DNA of 64,000 nt from Salinilacihabitans rarus (lineage in GTDB: Archaea > Halobacteriota > Halobacteria > Halobacteriales > Natrialbaceae). Shown one piece after another: positions 54,110-62,908 of this stretch (its first letter is position 1; every line of letters starts with the position of its first letter). The stretch covers positions 1,178,001 through 1,242,000 of the forward strand of contig NZ_CP100762.1 of the NCBI RefSeq assembly GCF_024296665.1, written 5' to 3'. The position numbers and the translations under genes are program-made. The notes under the pieces were generated by a model. The model did no database searches and was not told the origin of the DNA. It worked only from the letters and a program-made list of their open reading frames with translations.

Positions 54110-54181
54110 GATCGACCCGAAGCGGTCGGTGGTGAAAAACGATGTGAAACTGCCGGGAACGGAACCCGGGAGGGCGAGAGA

Positions 54182-54907
54182 TCAGTCGAACGGCTCCCGT
54201 CGCCCGTCTTCGAGGCGGTCGAGCGCGCTGACGACCCGCCGCAACACCTTGCGCTCGGCCCGGCGGACGTTCTTCGAGACGGCGGTGTCCGAGACGTCGA
54301 ACTCGTTTGCGAGCATCTGCAGCGTCGCGCCGCGGGGCTGGTCGAAGTAGCCCTTCCGGGCGGCGACTGCGAGCGTCCGGCGCTCGACCTCCGAGAGGGT
54401 GCGACAGCCTTCGAGCAACTCGGTCGCGGCCTCGGCGTTCTCGAGGAGGTCGTACAGTTCGTCGAGTTCGAGGGTCCGCCGGGACTCGACGGTGAACTCG
54501 TTGTCCCGTTCGAGTTCCGCCAGCGCGTCGCCGGCGGCCCGGTCGTCGTCGAAGCCGACCTCCCAGCGCTCGCTCCCGTCGGCGATGTGGAACGGCCCGG
54601 TGATGTAGCCGTCGTTGGCGCGGATCGCCCGCATCGCCTCCGTCTCGTCGATCACCGTCCGGATGAGCGCCGTCCCCTCGTGTTTCTTGAACAGTTCGCA
54701 CTCGCGCATGTTCCGGTGCTCGCGGAGCGTCGACAGCCCCGACTCCAGCGTCCGACGGTCCTCGCCGTCGACCATCATCCGCGTCTCGAGTTCCCGTCGC
54801 TCGGCGTCGAACCCCCACTGGACCGCGGTGAACGAGACGTCGTGGTCGTCCGTGGTGTCGATGAACGGACAGTCGTACTGCTCCATGTCCATGCTAAGAT
54901 CAATCAT
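54182..54907 (-). CDS. HTH-10 (bacterio-opsin-activator-like) transcription regulator
   Basis: A 241-residue protein. The N-terminal 150 residues form the family's sensor-like domain (CPFIDTTDDHDVSFTAVQW, ECELFKKHEGTALIRTVIDE). The C-terminal HTH-10 domain reads LSEVERRTLAVAARKGYFD, PRGATLQMLANEFDVSDTAVSKNVRRAE. It is encoded between the acyl-CoA synthetase and thiolase genes, all on one strand, so it probably controls this locus. An alternative start five codons downstream (54892) exists. No known ligand. Confidence 0.88.
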   Translation of the reverse strand: MIDLSMDMEQYDCPFIDTTDDHDVSFTAVQWGFDAERRELETRMMVDGEDRRTLESGLSTLREHRNMRECELFKKHEGTALIRTVIDETEAMRAIRANDGYITGPFHIADGSERWEVGFDDDRAAGDALAELERDNEFTVESRRTLELDELYDLLENAEAATELLEGCRTLSEVERRTLAVAARKGYFDQPRGATLQMLANEFDVSDTAVSKNVRRAERKVLRRVVSALDRLEDGRREPFD

Positions 54908-54986
54908 GGTAGATCATTCCAAACAAGGTGTCATAACGTTGGCCGTAATTTTCGCCGCGTCCAGCCGTACAATCGAGGATTTGAAG

Positions 54987-56573
54987 TCACGGGTCTCCCC
55001 CGAACCGCTCCTCGACCGCCGCCCGATCGATCTTCGACGGGCCGCTCGTCGGCATCTCGTCGACGAACGCGAGGTGTTTCGGGATCTTGAACCGGGCGAT
55101 GCGGTCGTCGAGGAACGCCTCGAGTTCCCCGAGGGTGAGAGGGCGGTCGGCGCCGCCGTCATCGCCGCCCTCCCCGGCGGCGTCGGCGGGTTCGATCACC
55201 GCCTTCCCGACCGTCCCCCACCGTTCGTCCGGGACGCCGACGACGATCACCTCCCCGACGGCGGGGTGGTCGGCGATGGCGTCCTCGACCTCCGGCGGGT
55301 AGACGTTCTCGCCGCCGCTGACGAACATGTTCTTCTTGCGCCCCTCGACGTGGTAGAAGCCGTCGTCGTCGACCCGGGCGAGGTCGCCGGTCGAGACCCA
55401 CCCGCCGCCGAAGGCGTCCGCGGTCGCCTCCGGGTTCCGCCAGTAGCCGGGGGCGGCGTGGGGTCCCGCCAGTTCGAGTTCGCCGATCTCGCCGGGCGGG
55501 AGGGGGTCGCCGTCGTCGTCGACGACGCGGGCGTCGGCGTGCAACACCGGCTTCCCGACGCTCGCGACCTTCCCGGGGCCGAACGCGTCGGGCATCGCGA
55601 AGTTGTTCGGCCCGCACTCGGTGAGGCCGTACCCCTGGGAGATCTCGACGCCGCGCTCGCGCCACGCGCGCACGGTGGCCTCCCGGCAGGGGCCGCCCCC
55701 GCTCTTGACGAACCGGAGCGTCGAGAGGTCCGTCCCCGCCCACTCCTCGTGGGTCGTCATCGACCGCAGGACCGCCGGCACCGCGACGAGCACCGTCGCC
55801 TCGTGGGCCTCGACCTGCGCGAGCACCCGGCCGGGGTCGACCTCGCGGTCGATGACGAGCGTCCCGCCGACGTGGAAGATGGGTATCGAGAGGACGTTCC
55901 AGCCGCCGGTGTGGAACGTCGGGAACACCATCGGCGTCACGTCGTCCGGGCGCAGCCCCCACGCGGTGATCGTGTTGAACGAGTTCCAGTAGATCGAGCC
56001 GTGGGTGATCGTCGTCTCCTTCGGCGTCCCGGTCGACCCGCCCGTGTGCAACAGCAGGTGCGGGTCCTCGAGCGAGCGCCGCCGCGTCTCGACCGGCGCG
56101 TCGTCGGCGGGGAGGGCGTCGCCGTACGTCTCCCAGCCCCCCGCGGGTTCGTCGCTCTCGAGTTCGAGCACCGGCGGTTCGACGTCGGCGCGAGCGATCG
56201 CGTGCTCGACGCGCTCGACGTGGGGCGACTCGATGACCAGCAGTCGCGGCTCGACGAGGTCGAGCAGCTCGGCCAGTTCCGGCGGCGCGAGGCGGTACGA
56301 CAGCGGCGCGAGGACGCTCCCGGTCTTGCCGGCCGCGGCGAACAGGTCGAACGGCTCGATCCGGTTGCGCGAGACGAGCGCCACGCGCTCGCCGTCCGCG
56401 ACGCCGAACCGATCGAGCAGCCGCGCCGTCCGGTTGGCCCGCCGTTCGAGGTCGCCGTAGGTGTAGCCCTCGCCGGCCGCCTCGTCGACGACGGCCGTCC
56501 GGTCGGGCGAGAGCGAGGCCCGTCGAGCGGTCCAGTCGCCGACCCACTCGTAAGCCGTCTCACCCCAGTTCAT
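54987..56573 (-). CDS. Acyl-CoA synthetase (AMP-forming)
   Basis: A 528-residue ANL-superfamily ligase. The P-loop-like LLLHTGGSTGTPKETTITHG, the A5 motif YGLTECGPNNF, A7 GWVSTGDLARVDDDG, A8 VEGRKKNMFVSGGENVYPPEVED and the A10 lysine region GPSKIDRAAV are all present. It makes an acyl-AMP then acyl-CoA from a carboxylate. Substrate is not readable; sequence resembles medium/long-chain or aromatic acid ligases. The start is 17 bp after the alpha/beta hydrolase stop, so both share an mRNA. Confidence 0.92.
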   Translation of the reverse strand: MNWGETAYEWVGDWTARRASLSPDRTAVVDEAAGEGYTYGDLERRANRTARLLDRFGVADGERVALVSRNRIEPFDLFAAAGKTGSVLAPLSYRLAPPELAELLDLVEPRLLVIESPHVERVEHAIARADVEPPVLELESDEPAGGWETYGDALPADDAPVETRRRSLEDPHLLLHTGGSTGTPKETTITHGSIYWNSFNTITAWGLRPDDVTPMVFPTFHTGGWNVLSIPIFHVGGTLVIDREVDPGRVLAQVEAHEATVLVAVPAVLRSMTTHEEWAGTDLSTLRFVKSGGGPCREATVRAWRERGVEISQGYGLTECGPNNFAMPDAFGPGKVASVGKPVLHADARVVDDDGDPLPPGEIGELELAGPHAAPGYWRNPEATADAFGGGWVSTGDLARVDDDGFYHVEGRKKNMFVSGGENVYPPEVEDAIADHPAVGEVIVVGVPDERWGTVGKAVIEPADAAGEGGDDGGADRPLTLGELEAFLDDRIARFKIPKHLAFVDEMPTSGPSKIDRAAVEERFGGDP

Positions 56574-56589
56574 CGGCGCTCACCCCCCG

Positions 56590-57414
56590 TCATCGTCCCC
56601 CGGCGGGAATCGGGTTCGCGGCCAGAAAGTCCCGGAGCCGATCCGTCACCCACGACGCCTCCTCGAGGAAGAACAGGTGGTGGCCGCCCTCGCGCAGTTC
56701 GAGACGCGCGTCCGGCAGCGCCGCCGCGAGCAGGTCGGCGTTCTCGACGGGGACGACGCGGTCCGCGGTCCCGTGGAGCACCAGCGCCGGCGCCTCGACG
56801 GCCGCGAGTTCGTCGGCCGCGTCGAACGCCTCCACCGCGGCGGCCTGGGCCGCCCGCGCCGCCTCGCTCGCGTCGGTCTCGAGGCGGCGGTCGACGATCC
56901 ACTCGACCAGATCCGGGCGCTCCGCGTAGAACGAGTCGGAGACGGCCGGCGCCATCCGGTGGCGGATCGTCTCGCGCTCGTCCGCGCCCGGGGGCACGTC
57001 GAACATGCGCTCCCGGGTCTCCTCGGGGACGGGAACCGCCTCGTCCCCGCCGGGAGTCGTACACAGAAGCGAGAGCGTCGCCGCCCGGTCGTACTCGACG
57101 GCGTACCGCTTGGCGATCATCCCGCCCATGCTCGCGCCGACGAGGTGGGCGCGGTCGACGCCCGCGTCCGCGAGGACGGCCTCGAGGTCGGCCGCCAGTT
57201 CGGGGATCGAGTACGGGCCCGGGGGCGCGTCGGAGTCGCCGGTGCCGCGGTTGTCCGGGAGGATCGTCCGGTACTCCCGCGACAGGGCCTCCCGCTGGCG
57301 GCGCCACATCCACCGGCCGTACCCCAGTCCTTCGAGGAAGACGACTGGCTCGGCGTCGACGGGGCCGTCGACCTCGTAGGCGAGGGAGACGCCGTCGTTG
57401 GTCGCCGTGTGCAT
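56590..57414 (-). CDS. Alpha/beta hydrolase (3-oxoadipate enol-lactonase-like)
   Basis: A 274-residue alpha/beta hydrolase. The oxyanion strand VVFLEGLGYGRWMW, DNRGTGDSD, nucleophile elbow LVGASMGGMIAKR (Ser), the acid in LVLHGTADRVVPVENA and His in EGGHHLFFLEE give a full triad. Similar to PcaD-type lactonases and other C-C or ester hydrolases; substrate unknown. It opens the hydrolase-ligase-regulator unit. Start ATG 57412-57414. Confidence 0.87.
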   Translation of the reverse strand: MHTATNDGVSLAYEVDGPVDAEPVVFLEGLGYGRWMWRRQREALSREYRTILPDNRGTGDSDAPPGPYSIPELAADLEAVLADAGVDRAHLVGASMGGMIAKRYAVEYDRAATLSLLCTTPGGDEAVPVPEETRERMFDVPPGADERETIRHRMAPAVSDSFYAERPDLVEWIVDRRLETDASEAARAAQAAAVEAFDAADELAAVEAPALVLHGTADRVVPVENADLLAAALPDARLELREGGHHLFFLEEASWVTDRLRDFLAANPIPAGGR

Positions 57415-57496
57415 AGGTACCGAATGTACCCTCCACACGAAGTACCCCCCCGTTCGACTATCAACCCTCGGGCAGGGGGGCCTCGTCGGCCCCGAC

Positions 57497-58399
57497 TCAG
57501 ACGAGCACTCGCTCTAACTCCACGACCGTCCCCGACTCGGCGTCGGGGTCGCCGACCAGCCGACCCAGACAGACCGCCGCGCCGGTCGGCGCGTAACAGG
57601 CGACCAGCGCGTCGCGGTCGACGTCGGGCGCTTCGAGGACGCCCGGGGCGTACACCGGCGCGCCCTCGGCGACCTCGCGGGCGGCGCTCTCTGCGATCGT
57701 CACCGCGGGCAGTCCGTCGAGGATCCGTTCGGCGGGGTCGACGACCTCGTACAGGGGCCCGGGGTCGTCGTCCTCGACCCAGAACGCGAGCGCGTCGAGC
57801 AGGTCGTGGGCGTCACACAGCGTCGCGTCGTCGAACGGGTCCGTCGCCGTCCGTCGCAGGTGGCCCATGTGCGCGCCCGTCCCCAGCGCGAGTCCGAGGT
57901 CGTGACAGAGCTTCCGGACGTAGGTGCCGCTCTCACAGCGGATTCGCAGCAGCGCTCGACGGTCCTCGACTTCGAGCACGTCGAGGTCGTACATCTCGCG
58001 GGTCCGGAGTCGCCGGGAGACGGCGCTCTTGCGCGGCGGCTTCTGGTAGATCGGTCCCTCGAACTCCGCGACGACCGCTTCGACGTCGGCGGGCACCGGC
58101 GCGTGACACTCGAGGACGGCGACGTACTCCTTCGCGCCCTCGAGGAACACCTGCGCGAGTCGCGTCGCGTCCCCGAGCATGATCGGGAGACAGCCGGTCA
58201 CCTTCGGGTCGAGCGTCCCGGCGTGGGCCGCCCGTTCGATCGGTTCGTCGCCCGACGCCGCGAGCGCCTCGGCGACGGCGTCGCGGATCCAGCCGCTGAC
58301 CTGGTGGGAGGAGGGGCCGGGGGGCTTGTCGAGGTTGACGACGCCGAACGAGAGCAGTTCGGCGGGCGATCGCTCCTCGGGGGGGCCGCGCAGGCTCAT
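57497..58399 (-). CDS. truB: tRNA/rRNA pseudouridine synthase TruB/Cbf5
   Basis: A 300-residue pseudouridine synthase. The catalytic Asp lies in HAGTLDPKVTGCLPI; KPPGPSSHQVSGWIRD starts the fold and YQKPPRKSAVSRRLRTREM plus LRIRCESGTYVRKLCHDLG follow. A C-terminal PUA domain (about 215-295, DGLPAVTIAESAAREVAEGA) makes it the archaeal Cbf5 type that works with H/ACA guides or on tRNA U55. Its ATG overlaps the cmk stop by 1 nt (TGATG). Confidence 0.95.
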   Translation of the reverse strand: MSLRGPPEERSPAELLSFGVVNLDKPPGPSSHQVSGWIRDAVAEALAASGDEPIERAAHAGTLDPKVTGCLPIMLGDATRLAQVFLEGAKEYVAVLECHAPVPADVEAVVAEFEGPIYQKPPRKSAVSRRLRTREMYDLDVLEVEDRRALLRIRCESGTYVRKLCHDLGLALGTGAHMGHLRRTATDPFDDATLCDAHDLLDALAFWVEDDDPGPLYEVVDPAERILDGLPAVTIAESAAREVAEGAPVYAPGVLEAPDVDRDALVACYAPTGAAVCLGRLVGDPDAESGTVVELERVLV

Positions 58400-58977
58400 C
58401 AGAACTCGTAGCGGACGTCGGTGACGGGCGTCTTCCCCTCGTCGCCGTCGGCGTCGTACTCCTCGACGGCGGTGACGAGCATGTCCAGCACCGCGTCGGG
58501 TTCCCAGCGGGCGGTGTTGATCGAGAGGTCGTAGATCGTCAGGTCGCGGATGTCGATGTCGTAGTACTCCGCGTACCGCTGGGCCTCGCTGGCCTCGCGC
58601 GCCCGCGTCTCCTCGGTCGCTCGCGCGGGATCTTTCCCCTCGCGCTCGGCGATGCGCTCGCCGCGGACCGACGCCGGCGCGTCGAGCCAGAAGCGAAAGT
58701 CGGCGTGCTCGCCCGCGAGCCACCCCGCGAGTCGCGACTCGAGTACGAGGTCGTCGCGCTCGACCGCGACCTCGCGCAGGCGCCGGTCGAGGTCGCGGTC
58801 GATCTGGTCGTTCTCCTCGGCGAGTTTGTTGAACTCGAGTGCCGTGTACCCCCGCTCGTCGGCCAGTTCGCGGAAGATGTCGCCCCCGCTTACGTGTTCC
58901 AGATCGAAGGCGTCGGCGAGCAGTTCCGCGGTCGTGCTCTTCCCGCTGCCCGGCGGGCCGGAAACCGTCAGTAACAT
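58399..58977 (-). CDS. cmk: Cytidylate kinase
   Basis: A 192-residue NMP kinase of the archaeal short type. P-loop [59 protein letters not shown] and [19 protein letters not shown] are family motifs. It phosphorylates CMP/dCMP. Gene order DUF106-cmk-truB is classical near archaeal ribosomal-protein regions. Confidence 0.94.
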   Translation of the reverse strand: MLLTVSGPPGSGKSTTAELLADAFDLEHVSGGDIFRELADERGYTALEFNKLAEENDQIDRDLDRRLREVAVERDDLVLESRLAGWLAGEHADFRFWLDAPASVRGERIAEREGKDPARATEETRAREASEAQRYAEYYDIDIRDLTIYDLSINTARWEPDAVLDMLVTAVEEYDADGDEGKTPVTDVRYEF

Positions 58978-59046
58978 ATCCGAACTGCGACGGGCCGAGT
59001 AAAATGGGTTTTGAATCGCCGGGGCCGACGAGGGCGTCCGGAGCGC

Positions 59047-59994
59047 TCAGGTCGTCGACGGGCTCATGTCGATGTTCAGCGACTTGCGCAGCAGTTGGGT
59101 AAAGCCCATCGAGCACAGGAAGTACCAGACGATCCACGCGCGCAGCGGGCCGAACACGTCGGCGCTCCAGTCGGTGGTGCCGATAAGCGGCATCACGACG
59201 GTCTCCTCGACGGTCTGGGGCCCGGTGCTGTGGATCTTCCAGTACATCCAGAGGAACAGCGGGATCGTAAAGAGCATGATCCAGACCATCGGCCGGAACT
59301 GCTCTTTGAACATCCCGAGGTTCTCGGCCATCGCCTCCATCTGCTCCTCCTGGACGCGATCCATCTCGTTTTCGAGGCGTTCGATCTCCGCGTCGCTGGC
59401 GCCACGCTCCTCGGCCGCCTTCTTTCGCTCCTCGACGTCCTTGCGTTTCTCCTGCATCGCCTGCATCCGCTCCTGGTACTTGGCGATGCGCTCGGTGTTC
59501 ATCAGGTTCGCCTGCAGCAGCGTCGAGTACAGGCCGGTCAGCATCGCGACCGCGAGGATCACGGCGTAAAACGGCAACACCGCGTCCAGCGGTCCGAGCG
59601 CGACGTCGATCACCGCGCCGACGGTGTCCCGGACCGAGTTGAACCAGTAGCCGACCATGAACAACAGCGCGGTCACGCCGGCGACCTTGTCCCACTGGGA
59701 CCACTTCGAGGCCTCCTCGTCGATGTCGACGTCGGGGATCGCGGTCTCGCCGTCGCCGTCGAGCGCCTCGTCGAAGGCCTCGCGGTCGGCGATCTCGAAC
59801 CCCTCGTCGCCGTCGACCAGCACGCCCTTCTCGATCAGCCGACCCCACTGGCCGCTCGTGAGGTCGCCGCGGACGTCCGCCCACTCGACCTCACCCCCGT
59901 TGGCGTCGGCCTCCTCGCGGACGGTCTCGAGGGCGTCGGCCATCGAGGCGTCCTCGCTGACGAGGGCGTCGATCTTCTCCGCTGTGCGCGTCAT
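59047..59994 (-). CDS. DUF106 membrane protein (EMC3/TMCO1/YidC-like insertase)
   Basis: A 315-residue membrane protein. A soluble N-terminus (1-100) leads to a helix at about 102-125, then VILAVAMLTGLYSTLLQANLM (about 142-165), a cytosolic coiled coil (IAKYQERMQAMQEKRKDVEE, 170-225), and two C-terminal helices (VWIMLFTIPLFLWMYW and WIVWYFLCSMGF). This is the archaeal Ylp1/DUF106 layout, homologous to the Oxa1/EMC3 insertases. It precedes cmk by 69 bp on the minus strand. Confidence 0.92.
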   Translation of the reverse strand: MTRTAEKIDALVSEDASMADALETVREEADANGGEVEWADVRGDLTSGQWGRLIEKGVLVDGDEGFEIADREAFDEALDGDGETAIPDVDIDEEASKWSQWDKVAGVTALLFMVGYWFNSVRDTVGAVIDVALGPLDAVLPFYAVILAVAMLTGLYSTLLQANLMNTERIAKYQERMQAMQEKRKDVEERKKAAEERGASDAEIERLENEMDRVQEEQMEAMAENLGMFKEQFRPMVWIMLFTIPLFLWMYWKIHSTGPQTVEETVVMPLIGTTDWSADVFGPLRAWIVWYFLCSMGFTQLLRKSLNIDMSPSTT

Positions 59995-60300
59995 CTGGTT
60001 TGCCTAGGTCACCTCCGGTATACAAGTGTTTATCTTCGCGCGGGCGAGTGCCGGCGAGCGGCCGGTCGGACCGCGGCCGCCCGCGGGGGCGTCGCGGCGA
60101 CCCGCGACCCGCGACCTCGCGGGCCGCCAGACCGCCGCCCGGCCCGACGAGGCCGAAAACGGCGGTCCCAAGATCCGACTGACGGGTCGGGGGACGCCGG
60201 ATAGGACCGCTATACGGCACGGCTACCCGACCTCACCGAGGCGGCCGAGAATACACGATCCTATAGATTAATATAATAGCGTTATTGACTTTCGCAAGAA
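59995..60300. promoter_or_regulatory. Intergenic region between divergent genes
   Basis: No gene. The right end has a strong TATA-like block, attaatataatag (60267-60279), 22-34 nt ahead of the ATG at 60301, giving a leaderless transcript for the VWA protein. The left end (ggtatacaagtgtttatc, 60016-60034) may hold the promoter of the DUF106-cmk-truB unit on the minus strand. Confidence 0.5.
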
Positions 60301-62721
60301 ATGAAACGTGTGGGTGAATCGCGGTCTCGATCCGGTGGGTCGGATCGGGGTGCTTCGCCGCAGGTGGGTATCGTCTTGCTGTTCGGAATGGTGTTCGTCG
60401 GCGCGATGGTGGTCATGGTCGCGGGAATGACGATGATCGACGACCTCCAGGGGTACGCCACGGACGAACGGAACGAACAGAACTTCAGGATGGTCGATAA
60501 GACGCTCTCGACGGAGACGGCCGCGGGAGACGGGAAGACCAGCTTCGACATCGAAACGGGCGACGACGGTGAGTACGAGGTCGCCGACCGGGGACAGTTG
60601 TCGATAAACGTCACGAACCGGCTCGGCGAGTCGTGTCAGGTCAGCGACTTACCGCTCGGCACGCTGGAGCACGAAACCGATCGGGGCGAGCGGATGGCCT
60701 ATCAGGCCGGCGGCATCTGGCGCACGTCCGGCAACACGACGGTGGTCGTCTCGGACCCCGACATCCGGTACTACACCGACACGCACGACGGGATCGAGAC
60801 CCAGCGGCTGGAAGTCTCGGTGACGAACCTCCGCGGGAACGTGAGTCGCGGCGAGCACACCGCGACCACCACGTTGCACAAACCCAAAGGTGCCGGCTGC
60901 ATCGAGGAGGTCCGCTTCCCGTCGAGCGTCACGATAACCGTCGAGGACACGCCCTACCACGACGGCTGGGAGCGGTTCCTGCGCGAGGAGTTCGACGCCG
61001 ACGACGACCAGATTTCGCACGATCCGGACGCCCGACGGGTCGAGGTCAACGCCCCGCTCGGACACACGCGGCCGTTCGCCGACTACGTCGACCTCGAACC
61101 GACGATCTACGGCGGGTTGTACGTGACGGGGCCGGAAAACAGCGACAAGAGCCAAATCAACGGGGACCTGACCGTCGACAGTTACGATAGCCGGGAAGAT
61201 ACGTACGCGAATACCGAGAACACGAGCGGTGACCTGTTCGTCGCGGACACCGACGAGTTGCACCTGGTCTCGCAAGCGACTATCTCGGGATATCCAGTCA
61301 TCAATGGGGACCTAAACGCCACGCCCAACTCGGAAGTGTCGCCGTTCGCGTACCGGTACGGTGAGGACGTAAGTCCGGAACCCGATCAGGCCGACGCGCT
61401 GTCGACCGAGCTATCGGAGCCGTTCGACTCGATCGACGACGTGGACGACGAAATCGACGCCGCACAGGAGTTCCTCGAGAGCCAGCCGGGTCTCCCCGGC
61501 GGCACGGTCGAAGACGGCGAGTACCACGTCGACGGCGATCTGGATCGGTCGAACCTCGAGTTCGACGTCAGTGACGGCGACGCCCACGTCGCGGTTGGTG
61601 ACAGCGACGATCCGGGAGACCTCGCTCTCGACGACGTCGACGTGACCGGCGGCGGGCAGGTGCACATCTACGTCACCGGCGACGAGATCGAACTCGAGGA
61701 CGTCGAGGTGCCCGACGATCGCGCGGACGCGATCTGGATCTACGGCGGAAGCGATACGGACGTGACGATCAACGGTGACTTCCAGGGCGTCGTCTACGCG
61801 CCCGGAGACGGGAACCTCAAGATCAAAGACGACACCGAGATTCACGGCGCTATCGTCGGCGGCACGCTCGGCCCCGGCGACGGGGGTGGAGCCGGTAACG
61901 GAGCCGGTAACGGCGGTGGAGCCGGAGACACGTACATCGGCGACGACGTCGAGATCCACTTCGACGTCTCGCTCCGGTCCGACGTCCCCATTCCGGAGGG
62001 CGACCTCACGGTCGACCAGGAGGTGCGACTGCCGATCGACGCCACGTTCGTCCTCGACCGGTCGGGGTCGATGGGACCGCATTGCACTCAATACGGCCCA
62101 TTTGGCGGGTGCTGGAACCAGCACCCCGGAAACGACCCGGACGAACGCCGCCTCGACGCGACCCGGGATTTCATCGGCGTGCTCAACGAATCGCAAGGCG
62201 ACAAGGTCGGCGTGTACGAGTTCAACAATTACGGACACGAGATCCACCATCTGAGCAACGACTTCGACTCGGTCAACGCGTCCCTCGACACCGAGGCCGA
62301 CGGCGGAACGAACATGGCGGCCGGGATGGACATCGCACTCGACGCCTACGACGAGGACGGCGACGACAGAGAGCGGGTCATGGTACTGTTGAGCGACGGC
62401 GAGAACAATAACGAATATCTCGACCAACAGACGAGACAGCGGGCGGAGGACGCGGCGGAAGACGGCGTCACCGTCTACACGGTCGGCCTCGGGAGCGACA
62501 TCAACGACGACCTGCTCGAGGAGGTCGCCAATACCACCGGCGGCAAGTACTTCCACGTCGACGACGCCGACGACCTCGCGGAGATCTTCGAGGAGGAGAT
62601 CGCCACCGACGTGATCGAGGCGGCCGAGGTGGAGTTCGAGACGGTCACCTACAGCGTGACGAGTTCCCCGGACGAGTACGTGATCAAAGTCGACGAGTCG
62701 GAGGTCGAAATCGAGGACTGA
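60301..62721 (+). CDS. Pilin-like membrane-anchored surface protein with VWA domain
   Basis: An 806-residue protein. After a basic start, ASPQVGIVLLFGMVFVGAMVVMVAG is a type IV pilin-like hydrophobic segment (residues about 19-45), as in DUF7289-type haloarchaeal proteins. The following 300 residues share AYQAGGIWRTSGNTT with the next gene. Residues about 395-540 look like a polymer-forming beta-helical surface segment (GGQVHIYVTGDEIEL, GDFQGVVYAPGDG), then a Gly/Ala linker. A von Willebrand A domain (about 575-770) has an intact MIDAS: DRSGSMG, GGTNMA and LLSDGENN. Likely extracellular and metal-binding, in adhesion or surface assembly. Confidence 0.82.
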   Translation: MKRVGESRSRSGGSDRGASPQVGIVLLFGMVFVGAMVVMVAGMTMIDDLQGYATDERNEQNFRMVDKTLSTETAAGDGKTSFDIETGDDGEYEVADRGQLSINVTNRLGESCQVSDLPLGTLEHETDRGERMAYQAGGIWRTSGNTTVVVSDPDIRYYTDTHDGIETQRLEVSVTNLRGNVSRGEHTATTTLHKPKGAGCIEEVRFPSSVTITVEDTPYHDGWERFLREEFDADDDQISHDPDARRVEVNAPLGHTRPFADYVDLEPTIYGGLYVTGPENSDKSQINGDLTVDSYDSREDTYANTENTSGDLFVADTDELHLVSQATISGYPVINGDLNATPNSEVSPFAYRYGEDVSPEPDQADALSTELSEPFDSIDDVDDEIDAAQEFLESQPGLPGGTVEDGEYHVDGDLDRSNLEFDVSDGDAHVAVGDSDDPGDLALDDVDVTGGGQVHIYVTGDEIELEDVEVPDDRADAIWIYGGSDTDVTINGDFQGVVYAPGDGNLKIKDDTEIHGAIVGGTLGPGDGGGAGNGAGNGGGAGDTYIGDDVEIHFDVSLRSDVPIPEGDLTVDQEVRLPIDATFVLDRSGSMGPHCTQYGPFGGCWNQHPGNDPDERRLDATRDFIGVLNESQGDKVGVYEFNNYGHEIHHLSNDFDSVNASLDTEADGGTNMAAGMDIALDAYDEDGDDRERVMVLLSDGENNNEYLDQQTRQRAEDAAEDGVTVYTVGLGSDINDDLLEEVANTTGGKYFHVDDADDLAEIFEEEIATDVIEAAEVEFETVTYSVTSSPDEYVIKVDESEVEIED

Positions 62722-62874
62722 GGTCAGGTTGGAGTAGCACCGACTCGAACGCCGGCACCGGGATACGCCGGCCGGCAGGGTTCCGTACCGACGTTTCGTT
62801 CAGTTTCGCGACGCCTCGTTTCGTTCCCCGTCGGCAGCTAATTACAACCTAACACGCATCTAACACAAGTCGAA

Positions 62875-62882
62875 TACTTTAT
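62875..62882 (+). promoter_or_regulatory. TATA-like box of the second pilin-like gene
   Basis: tactttat lies 27-34 nt before the ATG at 62909 but only 15-22 nt before the ATG at 62897, so it favours 62909 as the start. Confidence 0.45.
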
Positions 62883-62908
62883 CGTACTGGTTACTCATGC
62901 ACACGGAT